In this document: in pieces, positions 35,576 through 47,060 of the stretch
How positions within the stretch are numbered: the stretch's first letter is position 1
Layout of the letters: each line of letters begins with the position of its first letter
Origin: Pipra filicauda
Lineage: Eukaryota > Chordata > Aves > Passeriformes > Pipridae
Direction of reading: 5' to 3'
NCBI RefSeq assembly: GCF_003945595.2
Contig: NW_024104357.1
Coordinates: 248,001 to 312,000 of the forward strand
Length of the DNA: 64,000 bases
Notes under the pieces: generated by a model
Told to the model about the DNA's origin: nothing
Database searches by the model: none
Seen by the model: the letters and a program-made list of their open reading frames with translations, nothing else
Translations under genes and position numbers: made by a program

Positions 35576-35619
35576 GTGCAAACTTTAGATGTTCTTATAC
35601 ACTGAGTAGCTCATAGGCT

Positions 35620-35745
35620 TGTGTGTATCCTCACAACAGCCCCAAGAAATGAGGAAATAACTGATTCCACATTACGCTCAGAGAATTGAGGCACAGGAAG
35701 AGACGTGTGAAGGCTTGCTAATGGAGAATGCAGAGCACTGCCCTG
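35620..35745 (-). repeat. MIR SINE relic, minus orientation
   Basis: TATCCTCACAACAGCCCC, then AAATGAGGAAATA, a CTGATTCCACATTACGCTCA segment, GAATTGAGGCACAGGAAG and GAAGGCTTGCTAATGG follow the reverse complement of the MIR core (tcctcacaacaaccc, ccccattttacagatgaggaaactgaggcacag, taagtgacttgcc). Decayed but in the right order over more than 100 bases. Confidence 0.6.
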
Positions 35746-36479
35746 CCTGTGTTGGAGCATCCTGCAGGAGAGCCACAATTGACTGTGGTTCTTTAAGTGC
35801 CACTGCAGCACCCTGTCTGACCTTGGCTAAAACCTAGTTCCTCCCAGTAACCAGGGCTCCCCAGCACTGACACGAACCACAGCTTTAAAACAGAGCTTTA
35901 GACCTGTCCCATGAAAGGCTGAGTCTCTGCTAAGGAGCATCAGGCTATCTATTTTTCCTTTTTCCATATGGGACAGCCCAGTGACTACAGAAATGCTATT
36001 TTGCAGGTACATGGTGGTACATCCCAAGCAGCTTTGGGGTGATATACCTCCTTGAGCCACTGTCCTTTGCTTGGGTAAGATGCTCAGAACTGTGTTCAGG
36101 AACACTAAAACAAATCTAAACACAGGAGATGTCTCCTGAGAAATATGGTGACACAAGTAGTAACCACCCACCCTCTTCTGTGCTGCACTATGAGACGTGA
36201 GAATAAACAGTAGAGCAAGATCACGCCTGTGGTGCAGCAGTTGTTGGCTTCCACAGAAAGGCTGGTGTCAGTCAAGCCATCCTGGACCCTTGAGGCTGCT
36301 CTAAGGGCTCAGGGATGCCCACATTTTCTCTACAGCCAGCCCCACACTGCAGCCAAGCATCTCCACAAGCGAGCCCACTGCTGGTGTTACCCCATGTTCC
36401 TTCAGAGGGATTGATGTGGATCACCCTGTCCTGGTGGTGATGTAGAGTGTGCAAAGCCCATGTGATGCCTGAACCAAAC
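35746..36479. other. Unassigned noncoding sequence
   Basis: A 114-codon minus frame (35827-36171) is unrecognised. No repeat or regulatory signature was identified. Confidence 0.45.
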
Positions 36480-36865
36480 CCCCACTCTCAATAATGTCAT
36501 TTTTTCTTTAAGAAACGGGGCAATCGTGACAATGCACAACTACACCTTCTGTAGACCTGTATGATGTAATTACCGATGCCAAAGATCCTGCTTACTTAAT
36601 GTCTCAATAATAGATGAGGTTCAACAGATCTTGGAGCTAATGAATGTCTTTAACTGAGAAATTAGAAAATGGAAGGAAGAAGAAAAAAAAATAGGATCCT
36701 ATCACATGGCTTTTCTTAGCTTTCGACTTGCCCCCCCCAAATGTTTCCAAAACAGCAGGCGTGCGACTTGTCTGTAGGTCTGTATTATGTAATAGCAATT
36801 TCTTTGTTTCCTCTCACTTTAAGGTTTAGCAGGAAGGAAGAAAAAAAAACCCTCACATATAGAAA
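36480..36865. promoter_or_regulatory. AT-rich flank of the CpG-rich block, possibly conserved
   Basis: Repeat-free, with TGTATGATGTAATTACCGATG, GAGCTAATGAATG and GTATTATGTAATAGCAATT. A purine-rich tract (about 36671-36692) and a C8 run near 36731 interrupt it. It adjoins the CpG-rich block and may form one regulatory unit with it. Confidence 0.27.
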
Positions 36866-37190
36866 CGGGGGAGGGGAGGTGTTAAGACGATGCTGGATCC
36901 CTTTGAGCTATTAATGGCGAATTGCATAACCACTGCCGCGGGGTTGCTAGGTTTTACCACGTCCCTGCTCGGTTTTAAATATTAACAGTACTTGTACTTT
37001 CGGCGGTATCGCTGCTGCCGAGCCTGGATACGGCCCCGCCAATCCCAGCTGGCTGGGTTTCCATGGAGCCGATCGCACCCCTTCTCTCCATTCACAATGA
37101 AATCCTCCCAGTGCTTGGCTGAATCCGTCGCTGAAAATGAGGCGTGTACAGACAAAGCAGAGCGGTTTTTTGGCGTTTGTTTCGTGCCTC
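36866..37190. promoter_or_regulatory. CpG-rich block without an adjacent gene
   Basis: About 21 CpGs in 320 bases, including CACTGCCGCGGGGTTG, CTTTCGGCGGTATCGCTG, GGATACGGCCCCGCCAATCC and GAGCCGATCGCACC. Flanking sequence has few. It contains a GCCAAT word (37037-37042). Open frames of 84-100 codons on both strands overlap it, as is usual in CpG-rich sequence. It may be an orphan CpG island, the start of a noncoding transcript or an unmethylated developmental enhancer. Confidence 0.5.
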
Positions 37191-37350
37191 ATGGATATGC
37201 AGGGATGTGCTCCCTTCAGCTTAAAAACAGCAAGGTTTGGAAATGACACCTATTTTGTCTGGCCTGGCAGATCTGCAGAGCCACACGGTGCCTTTAACCC
37301 TCCTGGCATCAGCTCTGAGAGAGCCACCTGTGCCGCCGGGGCTGCTCAGG

Positions 37351-37672
37351 GCTTAAAGGGGCTTGTAAGAAAGATGGGGAGAGACTTCCCAGCAGGGCAC
37401 ATTGGGATAGGACAAGGGGTGATGGTTTAACACTAAAGGAGGGTAGATTCAGACTAGATATAAGGAGGAAATTTTTTACAATGCAAGTGGTGAAACACTG
37501 GCACCAGTTTCCCAGAGATGTAGTGGATGCCCTGTTCCTGGAAACATTCAAGTCCAGATTGGACAGGGATCTGAGCAATCTAATCCAATGGAAGATGTTC
37601 CTGCTTATTGCAGGGAGTTGGACTAGATAGCCTTTGAACATCCCTTCCAACCCAAACCATTCTATGATTCTC
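37351..37672 (+). mobile_element. CR1 LINE 3' fragment, well preserved
   Basis: A long plus-strand CR1 3' end: GGGGCTTGTAAGAAAGATGG, GGATAGGACAAGGGGTGATG, AGGGTAGATTCAGACTAGAT, TTTTTTACAATGCAAGTGGT, AGATGTAGTGGATGCCCTG and the end CCCAAACCATTCTATGATTC. It is the closest to consensus of the copies here, so probably the youngest. It ends in the CCAACCCAAACCATTCTATG form also seen at 41007, unlike the CCAACCTTAA form of the 676 copy. No coding domain remains. Confidence 0.95.
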
Positions 37673-38450
37673 CTCCACTATTCCTCCTCCTCATCTATCT
37701 TCCTTCTGTTTCCTGGCTTAAATTAGACTGTAAAATCCTCAGGATTAGATATGCAAAAAATAAATACTGTATCTCCTGAAAACTGTAGGTTTGCCTTCTT
37801 TTCCCCCAGTAACATAACTCTCATAAAAACCTTTCAGATTTATATTTAAAGCATCTTAATGGAGTTAATGGTGCAGATTTTTAATACATCGGCTTCGTGG
37901 GACCAGTTTAGGTCCATGCTGGGACCAGTTTTCATCTGTGCTGGATGCTGAGAGGCTTTGCTTGCGGCTGGTTTGGGCAGCACTTCATGCTAGAGATCTG
38001 CATTTTCAATAGGCATATGAGCTCAAACAGCTTTCTGTTATGTCCCTAATTAGGCTAAGTAGGGTGTTGGATTCAAGTGCTAATTAGAAATGACCACTCT
38101 AAAATATATTAGGATATTTAGGGCTGTGTTCTGTTTGCATATTCAGGTGCCAGCTCCTGCTGCCTGAGTTTGTGAGTAATGAGATGAGTCCATCCACCTA
38201 ATTCCTTTTAACCTGTGATGTTATTTATTTTATTTAGTTTTTTTTGACAGATACACCCTGTCTAAAAAAATGTGTTTAGCGATGGGAATAAGCACACACA
38301 GGGCATGGCATTGTCCATGGCAAATGGGGGAAGGGAGTGTTTGGCAGTGAGAGACGGGAACTGGCACTCAGGATTGGTCCAGCCCTTTAAAAGCAATGAT
38401 GTGAGTACTGAGGAGAGGGTCCCTGGGAGTACCCTGGGGGGAATTTAGTC
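37673..38450. other. Unassigned noncoding sequence
   Basis: AT-leaning sequence between two CR1 fragments, with CTAATTAGGCTAAGTAGG and GCTAATTAGAAATGACC near 38047-38092. No frame or repeat recognised. Confidence 0.4.
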
Positions 38451-38630
38451 TCATGGGGTCACAGGGTAATAGAGGTTGAAAGGGGTCTCAGTAGGTCCGA
38501 GCCTTGCTCCGAGCAGGGTCAGCAAGGAGGGCAGACCAGGGTTTATCCAGCTGGGTCCTGCAGCCCCCTGAGGATGGGGACAGCCCACCCACTCTGAGCA
38601 AATGTCACACTGCTCCTGACCAGCTGCTTC
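38451..38630 (-). mobile_element. Old CR1 fragment, minus orientation
   Basis: GGTCACAGGGTAATAGAGG, TTGAAAGGGGTCTCAGTAGG, GCAGGGTCAGCAAGGAGGGC, AGGATGGGGACAGCCCACCC and CTCTGAGCAAATG follow the reverse complement of a CR1 3' region (tcatagaggttggaaagg, gcagggtcagctagagc, aggatggagactccaccacc, ctgggcaacctg). More diverged than the copies on either side, hence older. Confidence 0.7.
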
Positions 38631-41006
38631 CCTGCGAGTTCAGATGTGTGAAATGAAGAACCTGATGCCATCTTGGCATATCCGCCCCTTTTCTGTTGCA
38701 AGCACAACCTGTATCCCTACAGGCAGTCTTGGAAGGAGATACAAGTCTTTCCTACAATTATCCTGCTTCAGTGAGGAATTCAAGTTTGATAGGAACAAGG
38801 AATGGTAGCTCAGATGTACTGGTGAGGGCTGTCATCAAAATCAGTCGTGGGTGTCAATGGAGAGGGTTGTGCCCTGGGTTGGGCCATGGTGATGGTCTCT
38901 TCTCCCCTCCTGTTCCACTGGAGCCATCAAAAGGCAGGACAGAGACCAGCCCATGATGTTCATAGACATGAATTTCCAATGAAGTGTCCTGGTAGAAATA
39001 AATTTAACAAAAACATCTGCTTCAAGAGCTTGACTTGAGATATACTGAGAATATGATGCCTATAGATCAGCCAAGGGTGCTGAGGGGCTCTTGGCACCTT
39101 CTGAAAGGAAGCAAACAGGAGTAGGAACCCTTCAGGTCACTTGTGGGAATAGTGGCTGCTGGAAACAGCCGATTAGTGGAAACAGTAACAACCTCTCCTT
39201 CCTAAATCTGCCCTGGGGAGGTACACACAAGGGCAAGGCTGAGCCCTTTTGGCTGTGGCTTGGCAGCACTGGAGTGAGTTTGGTCAGTGCCATGTGGCCC
39301 AGGCACTCTGTCACCACCTGAGATGTGCCACCATGGGCAGTGTAGGCTGGCAGCCTGGGTGAGCAGCCAAGGTGCAGGTCTGAGCTGGGGAAAACTGATT
39401 TTAAAGGCCACATTAATTAACGTGATGCTAAAGTCCACACTCCCCTTACTCTGGGTGAGGACTACTGGTTTTCAAACTGTGTTGGCTATTACAAATCTAT
39501 GTGCCAGACCAGTCCAGCATTAACTGAAGCCTTGCACGTGTGACCATCCTCATGCACCACCAGGACAAAATTACCCTGACCCCGTTTCAGCTCTGTGAGT
39601 GGCACATCCCTGTGCCCACAGCTGTGCCTGAAGCCTGGCAGGGGTCATCACCCCTTTTCTTGCCTCACTGAATGTGTCACCCCTGAACCTGCAGCCCCTT
39701 AAACAGGAGAGTGTCACAGCAAAGCACAGCTTTAATACCTGAAAGAAACAGGGGATGGGGAGGCACAGGAATGTCACAGAACCCCCAGGACAGGATGTGT
39801 TCTGGTGTCAGTGCCTCGTGTAGGAGCTCACCCTGCTGAAGCCACAGGGTCATCCTCCCCTGCACAGGAGCTTTTCCATGAAGATCCATATGTGCAAAAA
39901 AACCCCAGCTCAGCACTTTTGGATGCTATTGAGAAACTTTTCAAGCACAGGGCTTAGCACACACTGCCCTTTTATTTCCTTTGTTTTCTTTTTTTTTTTT
40001 TTCCCCAGACCCTTGGGAATAATTAAACATGTCTGCATGGGTAGGGAGGCCAGGCTTCCTGGCAGACAGGGGGGCTCTGAGCCTTAAAGACGTGTCCCTG
40101 CTTTGGCTCCCTTGTGCACACCTCCAGTGCTGCACAGGGACTTGGGCATGTGGTTAAACAGACATGAAAAACACAACCTCACTAAATTTTCACGATAAAT
40201 TCATAAACATTTGGGCAATGCTGGGGTGTGTGAAGCCCAGATCAAAACACAAATGGGCTGCACCTTGCCTGAAGTCCCAAAGCAAAGGGGTTTTTGTAAA
40301 GCTGGTGTAAGTCCAAGCTGGTCTAGTTCCAATGCTTGCTTGGTTCCAGTTCAGATTCATTCCTGAATTCGAACTGATGAACTTCCAGCCCTCAGGTACA
40401 TTTACAGGGGATGAACATGAACACACCTATGGCTTAACAGAGCCATAATTTCTCCCTGAATGCTTTATTATTTGAAAATCATAAATAAGGTGAAGTGAAA
40501 AGGACAAGCCCCTTTAATCTATGAGTGGTGTGCTAAATGATGGTGGTAAATCTGTGCCAGCTCTGTGGTAGGTGTAGCTGATTTGCACTCCCAAAATGGC
40601 AGTGATTTTATCCTGCAAACCATACTGAAGGTGTGGAGATCAGTTTTTTGAGGGAAAAGAGCCAACCCTAACCTGACCAAGCTTGGACAGGAATAGTCAG
40701 CAAGGTGCTGCAAAGAGACTGGGTGTATTTTGTTATCCTGGTGAAGGAAATGCCCACCCTGCGCTGGCCGCGAACTTTGTCAGGCTCCCTTTTTTTCTCC
40801 TCCTCTGTGTTTCTTATCACTCCTCATCTCTTTATTGCCCTGCTTTGCATGCTTTTATAGCCCAGTAGATAAGGCCATCTCAAGGCCAGTGTGTCCAGGT
40901 GTCCCTGAAAAAGCTCCCACCCCCAGCAGTTTGGAGGCCACCTTTGCCGACAGCCCCACGGGCAGCCCCCCTCCCCTCCCAACACAGAGATGCTTGAAAG
41001 TTGTTT
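38631..41006. other. Unassigned noncoding sequence
   Basis: A T14 run at 39989-40002 ends in CCCCAG, which resembles a splice acceptor. Frames of up to 93 codons overlap on both strands near 39.1-39.5 kb. No gene or other repeat was recognised. Confidence 0.45.
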
Positions 41007-41210
41007 TCATAGAATCTTAGAATGGTTTGGGTTGGAAGGGATGTTAAAGATCATGTAGTTCCAACCCCCTGCTATGGGCAGGAGTATCTTCCACTAGATC
41101 AGGTTGCTCTTTCCAGCCTGGGCTCTAATGCTTCCAGGGATGGGGCATCCACAACTTCTCTGGGCAACCTGTTCCAGTGCCTGACCACCCTCACAGTAGA
41201 GATTTTGATG
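41007..41210 (-). mobile_element. CR1 LINE 3' fragment, minus orientation
   Basis: TCATAGAATCTTAGAATGG, TTTGGGTTGGAAGGGATGTT, AAAGATCATGTAGTTCCAAC, CCAGGGATGGGGCATCCACA, CTTCTCTGGGCAACCTGTTC and CCTGACCACCCTCACAGTA are in the exact order of a reversed CR1 3' end. The match fades after about 41210. Confidence 0.93.
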
Positions 41211-44073
41211 AGTTTTGCACAGCAATGTGTTGTCTTGAAACCCACAGGGCTATGCAAGATGCTCAGGCCGCTGCTGCAGTGCAGTCAGTGCTTGAAACCA
41301 TCCACGTTGTGTGTGTCTGTTAGACTGTGGGACACCTTGTTGGTGGTGTGGCTGTTATTTTAGCCTGGATTTCAACCACAATCAGGATGGAATAAAAATC
41401 AATAAATGCATGCAGGTTTAAGTATAAATAGCCCTTCTGTTTAGGGCCTTAATATTTATCATTTGGTGGAGTGCAGACCTTGCACACAACATTTTAGTGT
41501 GCTTTGTTTGCAAAGCACCCCAGGGTGGTTTTGCACAAAAGCTGCTGTATTGAACTTTCTCATGGTGTAGTATTAATTTGTACAAACTGCAAATTGATGC
41601 TGACCTGATTGTTTCTGATGTGCACAAACATTCAAAGTTTAATTCATACACAGCCTGACCCTCCAAGAGCTTCGGTGCTGTGGAAACCAGGGGGACCCTC
41701 TGGGAATTGTCAATCACAAAAGTATCTTCTGTAAAGATTTATTCCCTCTGTCCGTCTCTTAATGGCTCTAGCTGAGATGTCTGAGCTGAAGAAAACTCCA
41801 CCCCTGCAGCTTCTACTTGGAAAAAGCTGAAAATTCTGACTCATTCTCCTTAAAAAAAAAAAAAAAGGAATTAATGCTTTTCAGAAAGAATTTCTGTCCT
41901 TTCTTCAGTCCCACTAAAGTTTTCTGTAAGGTAATCACTGAATAATGATCAGGACCTTGTTGCTGTCATATTTACCAGATTGTGCATCCCAGCTTCAAAC
42001 TGGGTGACCTGAGAAACTGAGGAAAAAGAGAAAAATGAGGAAAAATCTCATGAGGATGCTTATGTACTCACCTTCCATCCTGTTGCCTGCTGGGGACTGC
42101 TGGAGCATTGCATTTTTTGGATAGAGCACCATATTTTCTTGGCTGGAAACTCAAGTCCCTAGTATTTTTTTTCATAAAAGTGAGAGCTGGAGAAGTCTTT
42201 TTGAATGAGATTGGTGTTTTATCACAAAAAAAGTTCTGGTGTCCCGAGAGAAAGAGAAAATTGACGTATTAGTGGCAACATGGTATTCAGCATGTGGTTG
42301 CAGATCTCCTCCCCTGTTCTACCAGGGCTCAGAGAAAAGGAAACCTCAAAGACAGACTTTTTGAGGTGGCCAAGGTAGATGCTCCTTGCAGAGCTGAAAA
42401 CACAGGAGACCAAATCACTCCTGGAGTCAGAGTATTTTTAATTTGTTTCCAAAGCTTTAGGAAACTGTATTTTGTTCCACAAATCTGCTCAGAAATTTTG
42501 GGGTTTCTATTTCCAGCCACTTTGTAAAACCCATTTCAAATTCTCACATGGAGTTGGTATCTCAGAAATTTATTTCCAGTTCACTTCTGGCCAATAAGGG
42601 GGACAAACTGAGGGTGTTTCAAGAGGAGGAAAACCCACCTTGTGATTACTGAGGGCCGGAGTTGGAGACCGGCTTGCAATCACACAGAAATAGTATTTGC
42701 AGTTTTCTGCACATACATTTCCTGGGCACCTGGCTTGTATGTACAATTAAGGACTTGTAAATCTGAGGAAATTTTAAATTAAGGTACCAAAATGTGCCTG
42801 CAAACATTTGTGCCTGCCATTTTTCAACTGTAATAATGGAAGTCCTGTTGAAGCGAGGATGAAAAATTGGTCCTGTGTCAATAACCTGTATGAATGATGC
42901 TAGAGAAAACTGGCAAGTCATCAAAAGACCCTGTTCTCCATTTAATTCTCTCCCTAGCTCATTATGGATTATCTCGTTTTGTCTAGTTAGTGGCATGATT
43001 ATGGAAATAGGGAAACTATTTCTCTCTGCTTCTTATCTAAAAGATGAATGAGGCACATATAATTGGCTTAAGTTATCATTTAGCAGAGAGCTCCAGTAAT
43101 GCAGGGTTTCTTTTTGTCCTGAACTTGAAGTCCTGAGACACAGCAAATGGCTGGTTGTTTTCTGTCCCTGGTGCCCACATGCTTAGCCAAAAGCAACGTG
43201 CCTATTAAGGGCTGAAGTACTTTTTTCCAGAAAAAACAGTCGTAAATAACTCAGCAGGCAGAGATTATCACTAGGGTGTAAATCACCACCAGTAAAATAA
43301 CAGCTAAATGGCCTGAACACATCCAGGGAGCCACATCCACCCTCACTTGGGATGCAAACCTCGTCCCACTGCCCTTAACCTGCCTGAGTTGCAGCCGCAC
43401 TTATGGACTGTGTGATCCCAGAAATAGGATGTGAGCTCCAGGCACCTGGGCTCCCACCTCCTGGAGTGTGCTGGGAAAGGATAGGGAATTTTGAAAACAT
43501 TTTTCTTTTTAATAATAAGAGAGAGTAAAAACGGCAAGGGAAGGGGAGGTGCCATCACCACAAAGGGCTTTTCTTTCCCCAAGTTAGGCTCTGGAGTGCT
43601 GCAGGTGTCCTTAAACAAGCACTTTCCTTTGCGATGCTGAGCTGTGTCAGCTCATGGACAACACTCAGTCTGCATTCATTTGAACCCCAAATATCCAGAT
43701 TTTGGTGCTTAAAAGCGCCAATGTCCATCAGCCATGAAGAGGGACTCATCATTCCTGCTTGTGCTGTCCGTGTGTTTCCCCAGGCCTCAGAAGACACTGA
43801 CCAAAGAAATTGGAAACCGTAAAACACTGGGAAAAGCCCCAGCATTTTGAAAAGGACCTTTTACCCCCCTGTAATCTCCTCTATCTTTATTCAAATAGAA
43901 AATACTGTCTGAGATAAAAAGGGGAAATTTGTTCATGTTGATTTTTACAGTGGAGAAAAAGAACAGTGGGAAGGAAAGAAGATGCTTTCCCTCTGGCTTA
44001 TATTATTGGAGCTTAATTCTCTAAGTATTCAAAGCCTATTTTGAAGAACTCCAAAATAATAATTGCTGAAGTT

Positions 44074-44075
<2 letters not shown>
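41211..44075. other. Unassigned noncoding sequence
   Basis: Unique sequence with an A15 run at 41852-41866. Frames of up to 116 codons (minus, 42646-42996) are unrecognised. No other repeat was supported. Confidence 0.45.

Positions 44076-44105
<30 letters not shown>
44076..44105. repeat. 30-base T homopolymer
   Basis: The longest homopolymer in the window. A second T15 run lies at 44343-44357, leaving 237 bases between them. On the minus strand the interval would end in a long poly(A), as a retroposed transcript does, but I recognise no gene or SINE and see no AATAAA signal near the tail. Confidence 0.92.
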
Positions 44106-44108
<3 letters not shown>

Positions 44109-44342
44109 TACAAAGCATCATTGGCAAAAATTTTTCGCAGCTTCCCTTGGCAGTCAGTTGGAGCAGCAGAATTTGATGGACCCTGAAGATTCAGAGGACA
44201 AAGGCGGCTTGAGAGGACATAAAACTGTCTGGGCAACAACTATCTCAGCCCAAATTGCCTCTGTTGTGTTCCTCTGTTGCCTGACAATATGCTCTCAAGA
44301 AAACACAAAATGTTGTTCTCTTTGTGCAAAAGTCTTGTGAGA
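44106..44342 (-). other. Interval between two T tracts, possible retroposed sequence
   Basis: On the minus strand this 237-base interval runs into A30, and its far edge is bounded by A15. A 67-codon minus frame (44036-44239) is lysine-rich only because it reads through the tail. No family is recognised. It could be a processed transcript copy, or just sequence between two slippage tracts. Confidence 0.2.
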
Positions 44343-44357
44343 TTTTTTTTTTTTTTT

Positions 44358-44929
44358 GTGAATGTTTACTGAAATAAGCAAAAAAAGCCAAAAAGGAAGC
44401 AGAAAAAACTCAGAAAAATTACAGAATTTTTCTCTCCAAATTACCTCTGTTATAAAAAAGGTCACAAAAGACTTCATATTCCAAAAATATTAGCCAGCTC
44501 CATGAGCTGTGAGTGAATGTAGACCCAAGTGAGTTCAGGATCAGGCCTCATTTGCTCATAATTATGTTAAATTCATAAAAAAATAATTTGCCATTTTTCT
44601 GGAGCCAACCCCCAAACTGTACTTTTAATACCTAGAAATACGCTGGTGAGCAATCCATTATATTGTCCTCTCACAGTTATTTTTTTAAGTGACAGGGAGG
44701 TGACAGGAGACCGTGGCTCCAGGTTGTGAATGAGCAGCAGGAACAGATGGGTTTGCAAGAAACAGCAATCCTGCTCTCCTGCTAAAAATGCTACAAACAG
44801 GAACCCCCAACTAACGTGCCCTGAAAATATAGATCAGTGGAATCATCCCTAAGCAGAGGAATTTCACAACACTTTCCAGGAAGCATCAGTATCTGTGTAA
44901 TAAGGAAATGAGCTGCAGATGCTAAAGTA
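44358..44929. other. Unassigned AT-rich noncoding sequence
   Basis: Contains many short A and T runs and no frame of interest. Confidence 0.4.
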
Positions 44930-45200
44930 CTTACTACACTTTTTTTTTAATACAAGGACAGCTTCAATTATGCCACTATCATGTACTAAATAAGGTTGAT
45001 TAATCAAGGTTTAAGATAACAGAAGGAGTTTTCAATGCCATTAATGTGTCTCATGGGATTCACCCTTCTTTTGGGTAATGGGAAGCTTCTGGTTGTGAAG
45101 ACGTAGATAATAAGGATTTATAGCACCATAATGTGCCGTGTTTTTCATAAGGGACACTATGAAAACATGGAAACTTGACAGCAAATAGCATATCAATTGT
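44930..45200. promoter_or_regulatory. Possible conserved noncoding block with a palindromic PBX/HOX-type site
   Basis: TTGATTAATCAA at 44996-45007 is a perfect 12-bp palindrome, and each strand reads TGATTAAT, the composite site form bound by PBX-HOX pairs. CAATTATGCC precedes it, and GCCATTAATGTG and GATAATAAGG follow. The block is repeat-free and frame-free. Binding and conservation are inferred. Confidence 0.35.
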
Positions 45201-46839
45201 TTAGTTGTGTACTGACACGCCAGGATGGGGCTGTCTCTGGTGCTTCACCCTCACCTCAGCCTTTTGCTTTCTCTCTTTGCCTTTGTCTCCAGCAGCAAAG
45301 CTGTTTCTGCTTGCAGGTGTGTACATCCCCTTCTTGCTACCAAAGAACTACAAAACAAAATAGAAAAAGGAGAAAAGTCGTATAAGGGTCTCTTTCCATA
45401 AATGCAAGACCCTGCTGTAGTCAGTTCTTGACCCAGAGTGGTGTGAGCTGTGCCACCGCTCACCCCCCAGCACCAGGCCAGCCTGCCAGGCCATGGAAAC
45501 ACACTTGGCAATGCCTCAACTCCATCCTGGCAATGCCATCGCCCCACCCGGGTGACGTGAGACAAAATAAACACAAAAACTAACTGACAACTGAACTCAG
45601 ATGAAATATGTGCGCTGCAAAGTGCAAGCATGACTCAAGCACTGCAGCCAGGCACTCCCCGGCGTCTGGCTGCATCCCAGCGACGTTTTTCTCTCTGGCT
45701 TTACTTGCCACATCCAGGCTGATACACTATGTTTGTATTTTTGACAAGGCATGATGTAAAGAAGGTCATCACTTCCTCGGTGGGGAAGGGCACAGGATCA
45801 AGAGAACCTGGCTGACCTTTTAATTAGGCTCCAGTCTTCCTTCTGCCTCTTCCCACACAATCCCCTTCCCCTGCCACTGTGGAGCAAGTGCTGGAACACT
45901 TGTCCTGGATTCTGTATTCTCCTCATCTTTTCTTCTCTCTTTGCTGTTGCGGTCATGATAGGGGAGTGAGTGCCCAGTCCATTCACATGGACCATACACA
46001 CCCTGCAGCCTCTTTATAAAAAAAAATATTCTACATTCTGTGCAATGCTATTACGTGTTGCTGATACATGTGGGTGCGTTTTTCCATGGGAAAGGGCATG
46101 CTGGGAATGTGGCATGGTTGGACTGTGACCACAGGAATGTTGGTCCCTGAACCCCCTTGGGACTGGACACTGCCCAGAGTGATGAGGGGTGGGTGGGCAA
46201 CTCAAGCAGGGATCACTGCACCCACGGGCAGTGAGCAATGCCTGGGGTAGGAGCACTGTTATCCTGACAGATGAGAGTTTTATTATTTTCCTTAGTGAGA
46301 ACTGAATTAATTCCTTCAGAAGGCACAGAGTTCGATTGCTGCTTTTGACAAATGTAGCTGGAGTAAATACCATGTGCGTCCCAGATGAGGCTTTTTCCTC
46401 ACTATATTCTCTAATTTCCTTGCTACAGAAGAAATACTTGTATTTGTTGCTTTCCCTCATTATGCATTTGCTACCAGGCCTTTTGAGCCCAAAGGCCTTC
46501 ACTCAGAATAGAAATGCAGCTTCTGGTGTTCCCTCTATTTAAGCAAGGCAAGCAGGGTGGCTGGAGGATGCATTGCTTCAGCTCTGATCTATTTCTATGC
46601 TCAGCCCATTTTTCTGCCCCCACAGACATGAGAAATTGTCCCAAACCCCAGGGCTGCTTTCTCCTTCCAGTTCTCCAGAGTGTCCCTCAAGGCAGGGCTG
46701 GCTTCCAGCCAGAGGAGCAGACCTTCCCGAGGGGCAGGAGCACAGGACTCTCACCTCTGTGGTTTTGCCCCTTTAGGGTAAATTTTGCTCCCTGTGAACT
46801 GTAAGAAAGATGTCATTTAGCAGGGAAGGTGCTCCATGA
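45201..46839. other. Unassigned noncoding sequence
   Basis: Frames of 126 codons (minus, 45251-45631) and 162 codons (minus, 46014-46502) have no recognisable features and overlap plus-strand frames. No repeat identified. Confidence 0.45.
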
Positions 46840-47060
46840 GTATTTAACACTGAAAAGGAATCTCAGGAGCAAACACATAAGGCAATTACATGTGTGTTTT
46901 TCAGTCCTAATTAGACTGAACTCTGTAATTGTGAGATGCATTTCTGACCTTTTTTTTTCCATTGAAGCAATAACCCCTCTTTTATCAGGGCTGAGCTAAA
47001 CCCCAAGTGGTAATGTGAGGGAAGGAGGAATAATTAACGATGATGAAGATTCTGCCTGCC
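46840..47060. promoter_or_regulatory. Possible conserved noncoding block with a homeodomain-type palindrome
   Basis: TCAGT, C, CTAATTAG, ACTGA at 46901-46919 is a palindromic TAATTA core flanked by matching 5-base arms with one extra base. GGCAATTACATG lies upstream, and GAATAATTAACGATGATG closes the block. No frame or repeat. The role is inferred from motif content. Confidence 0.33.

Noticed and set aside
37728..37790. TAGACTGTAAAATCCTCAGG, similar to an L2-type tail
   Set aside because: The match covers about 20 bases and the expected gcaggga segment is missing.
46014..46502. 162-codon open frame on the minus strand
   Set aside because: No recognisable content; the overlapping plus-strand frames suggest chance.
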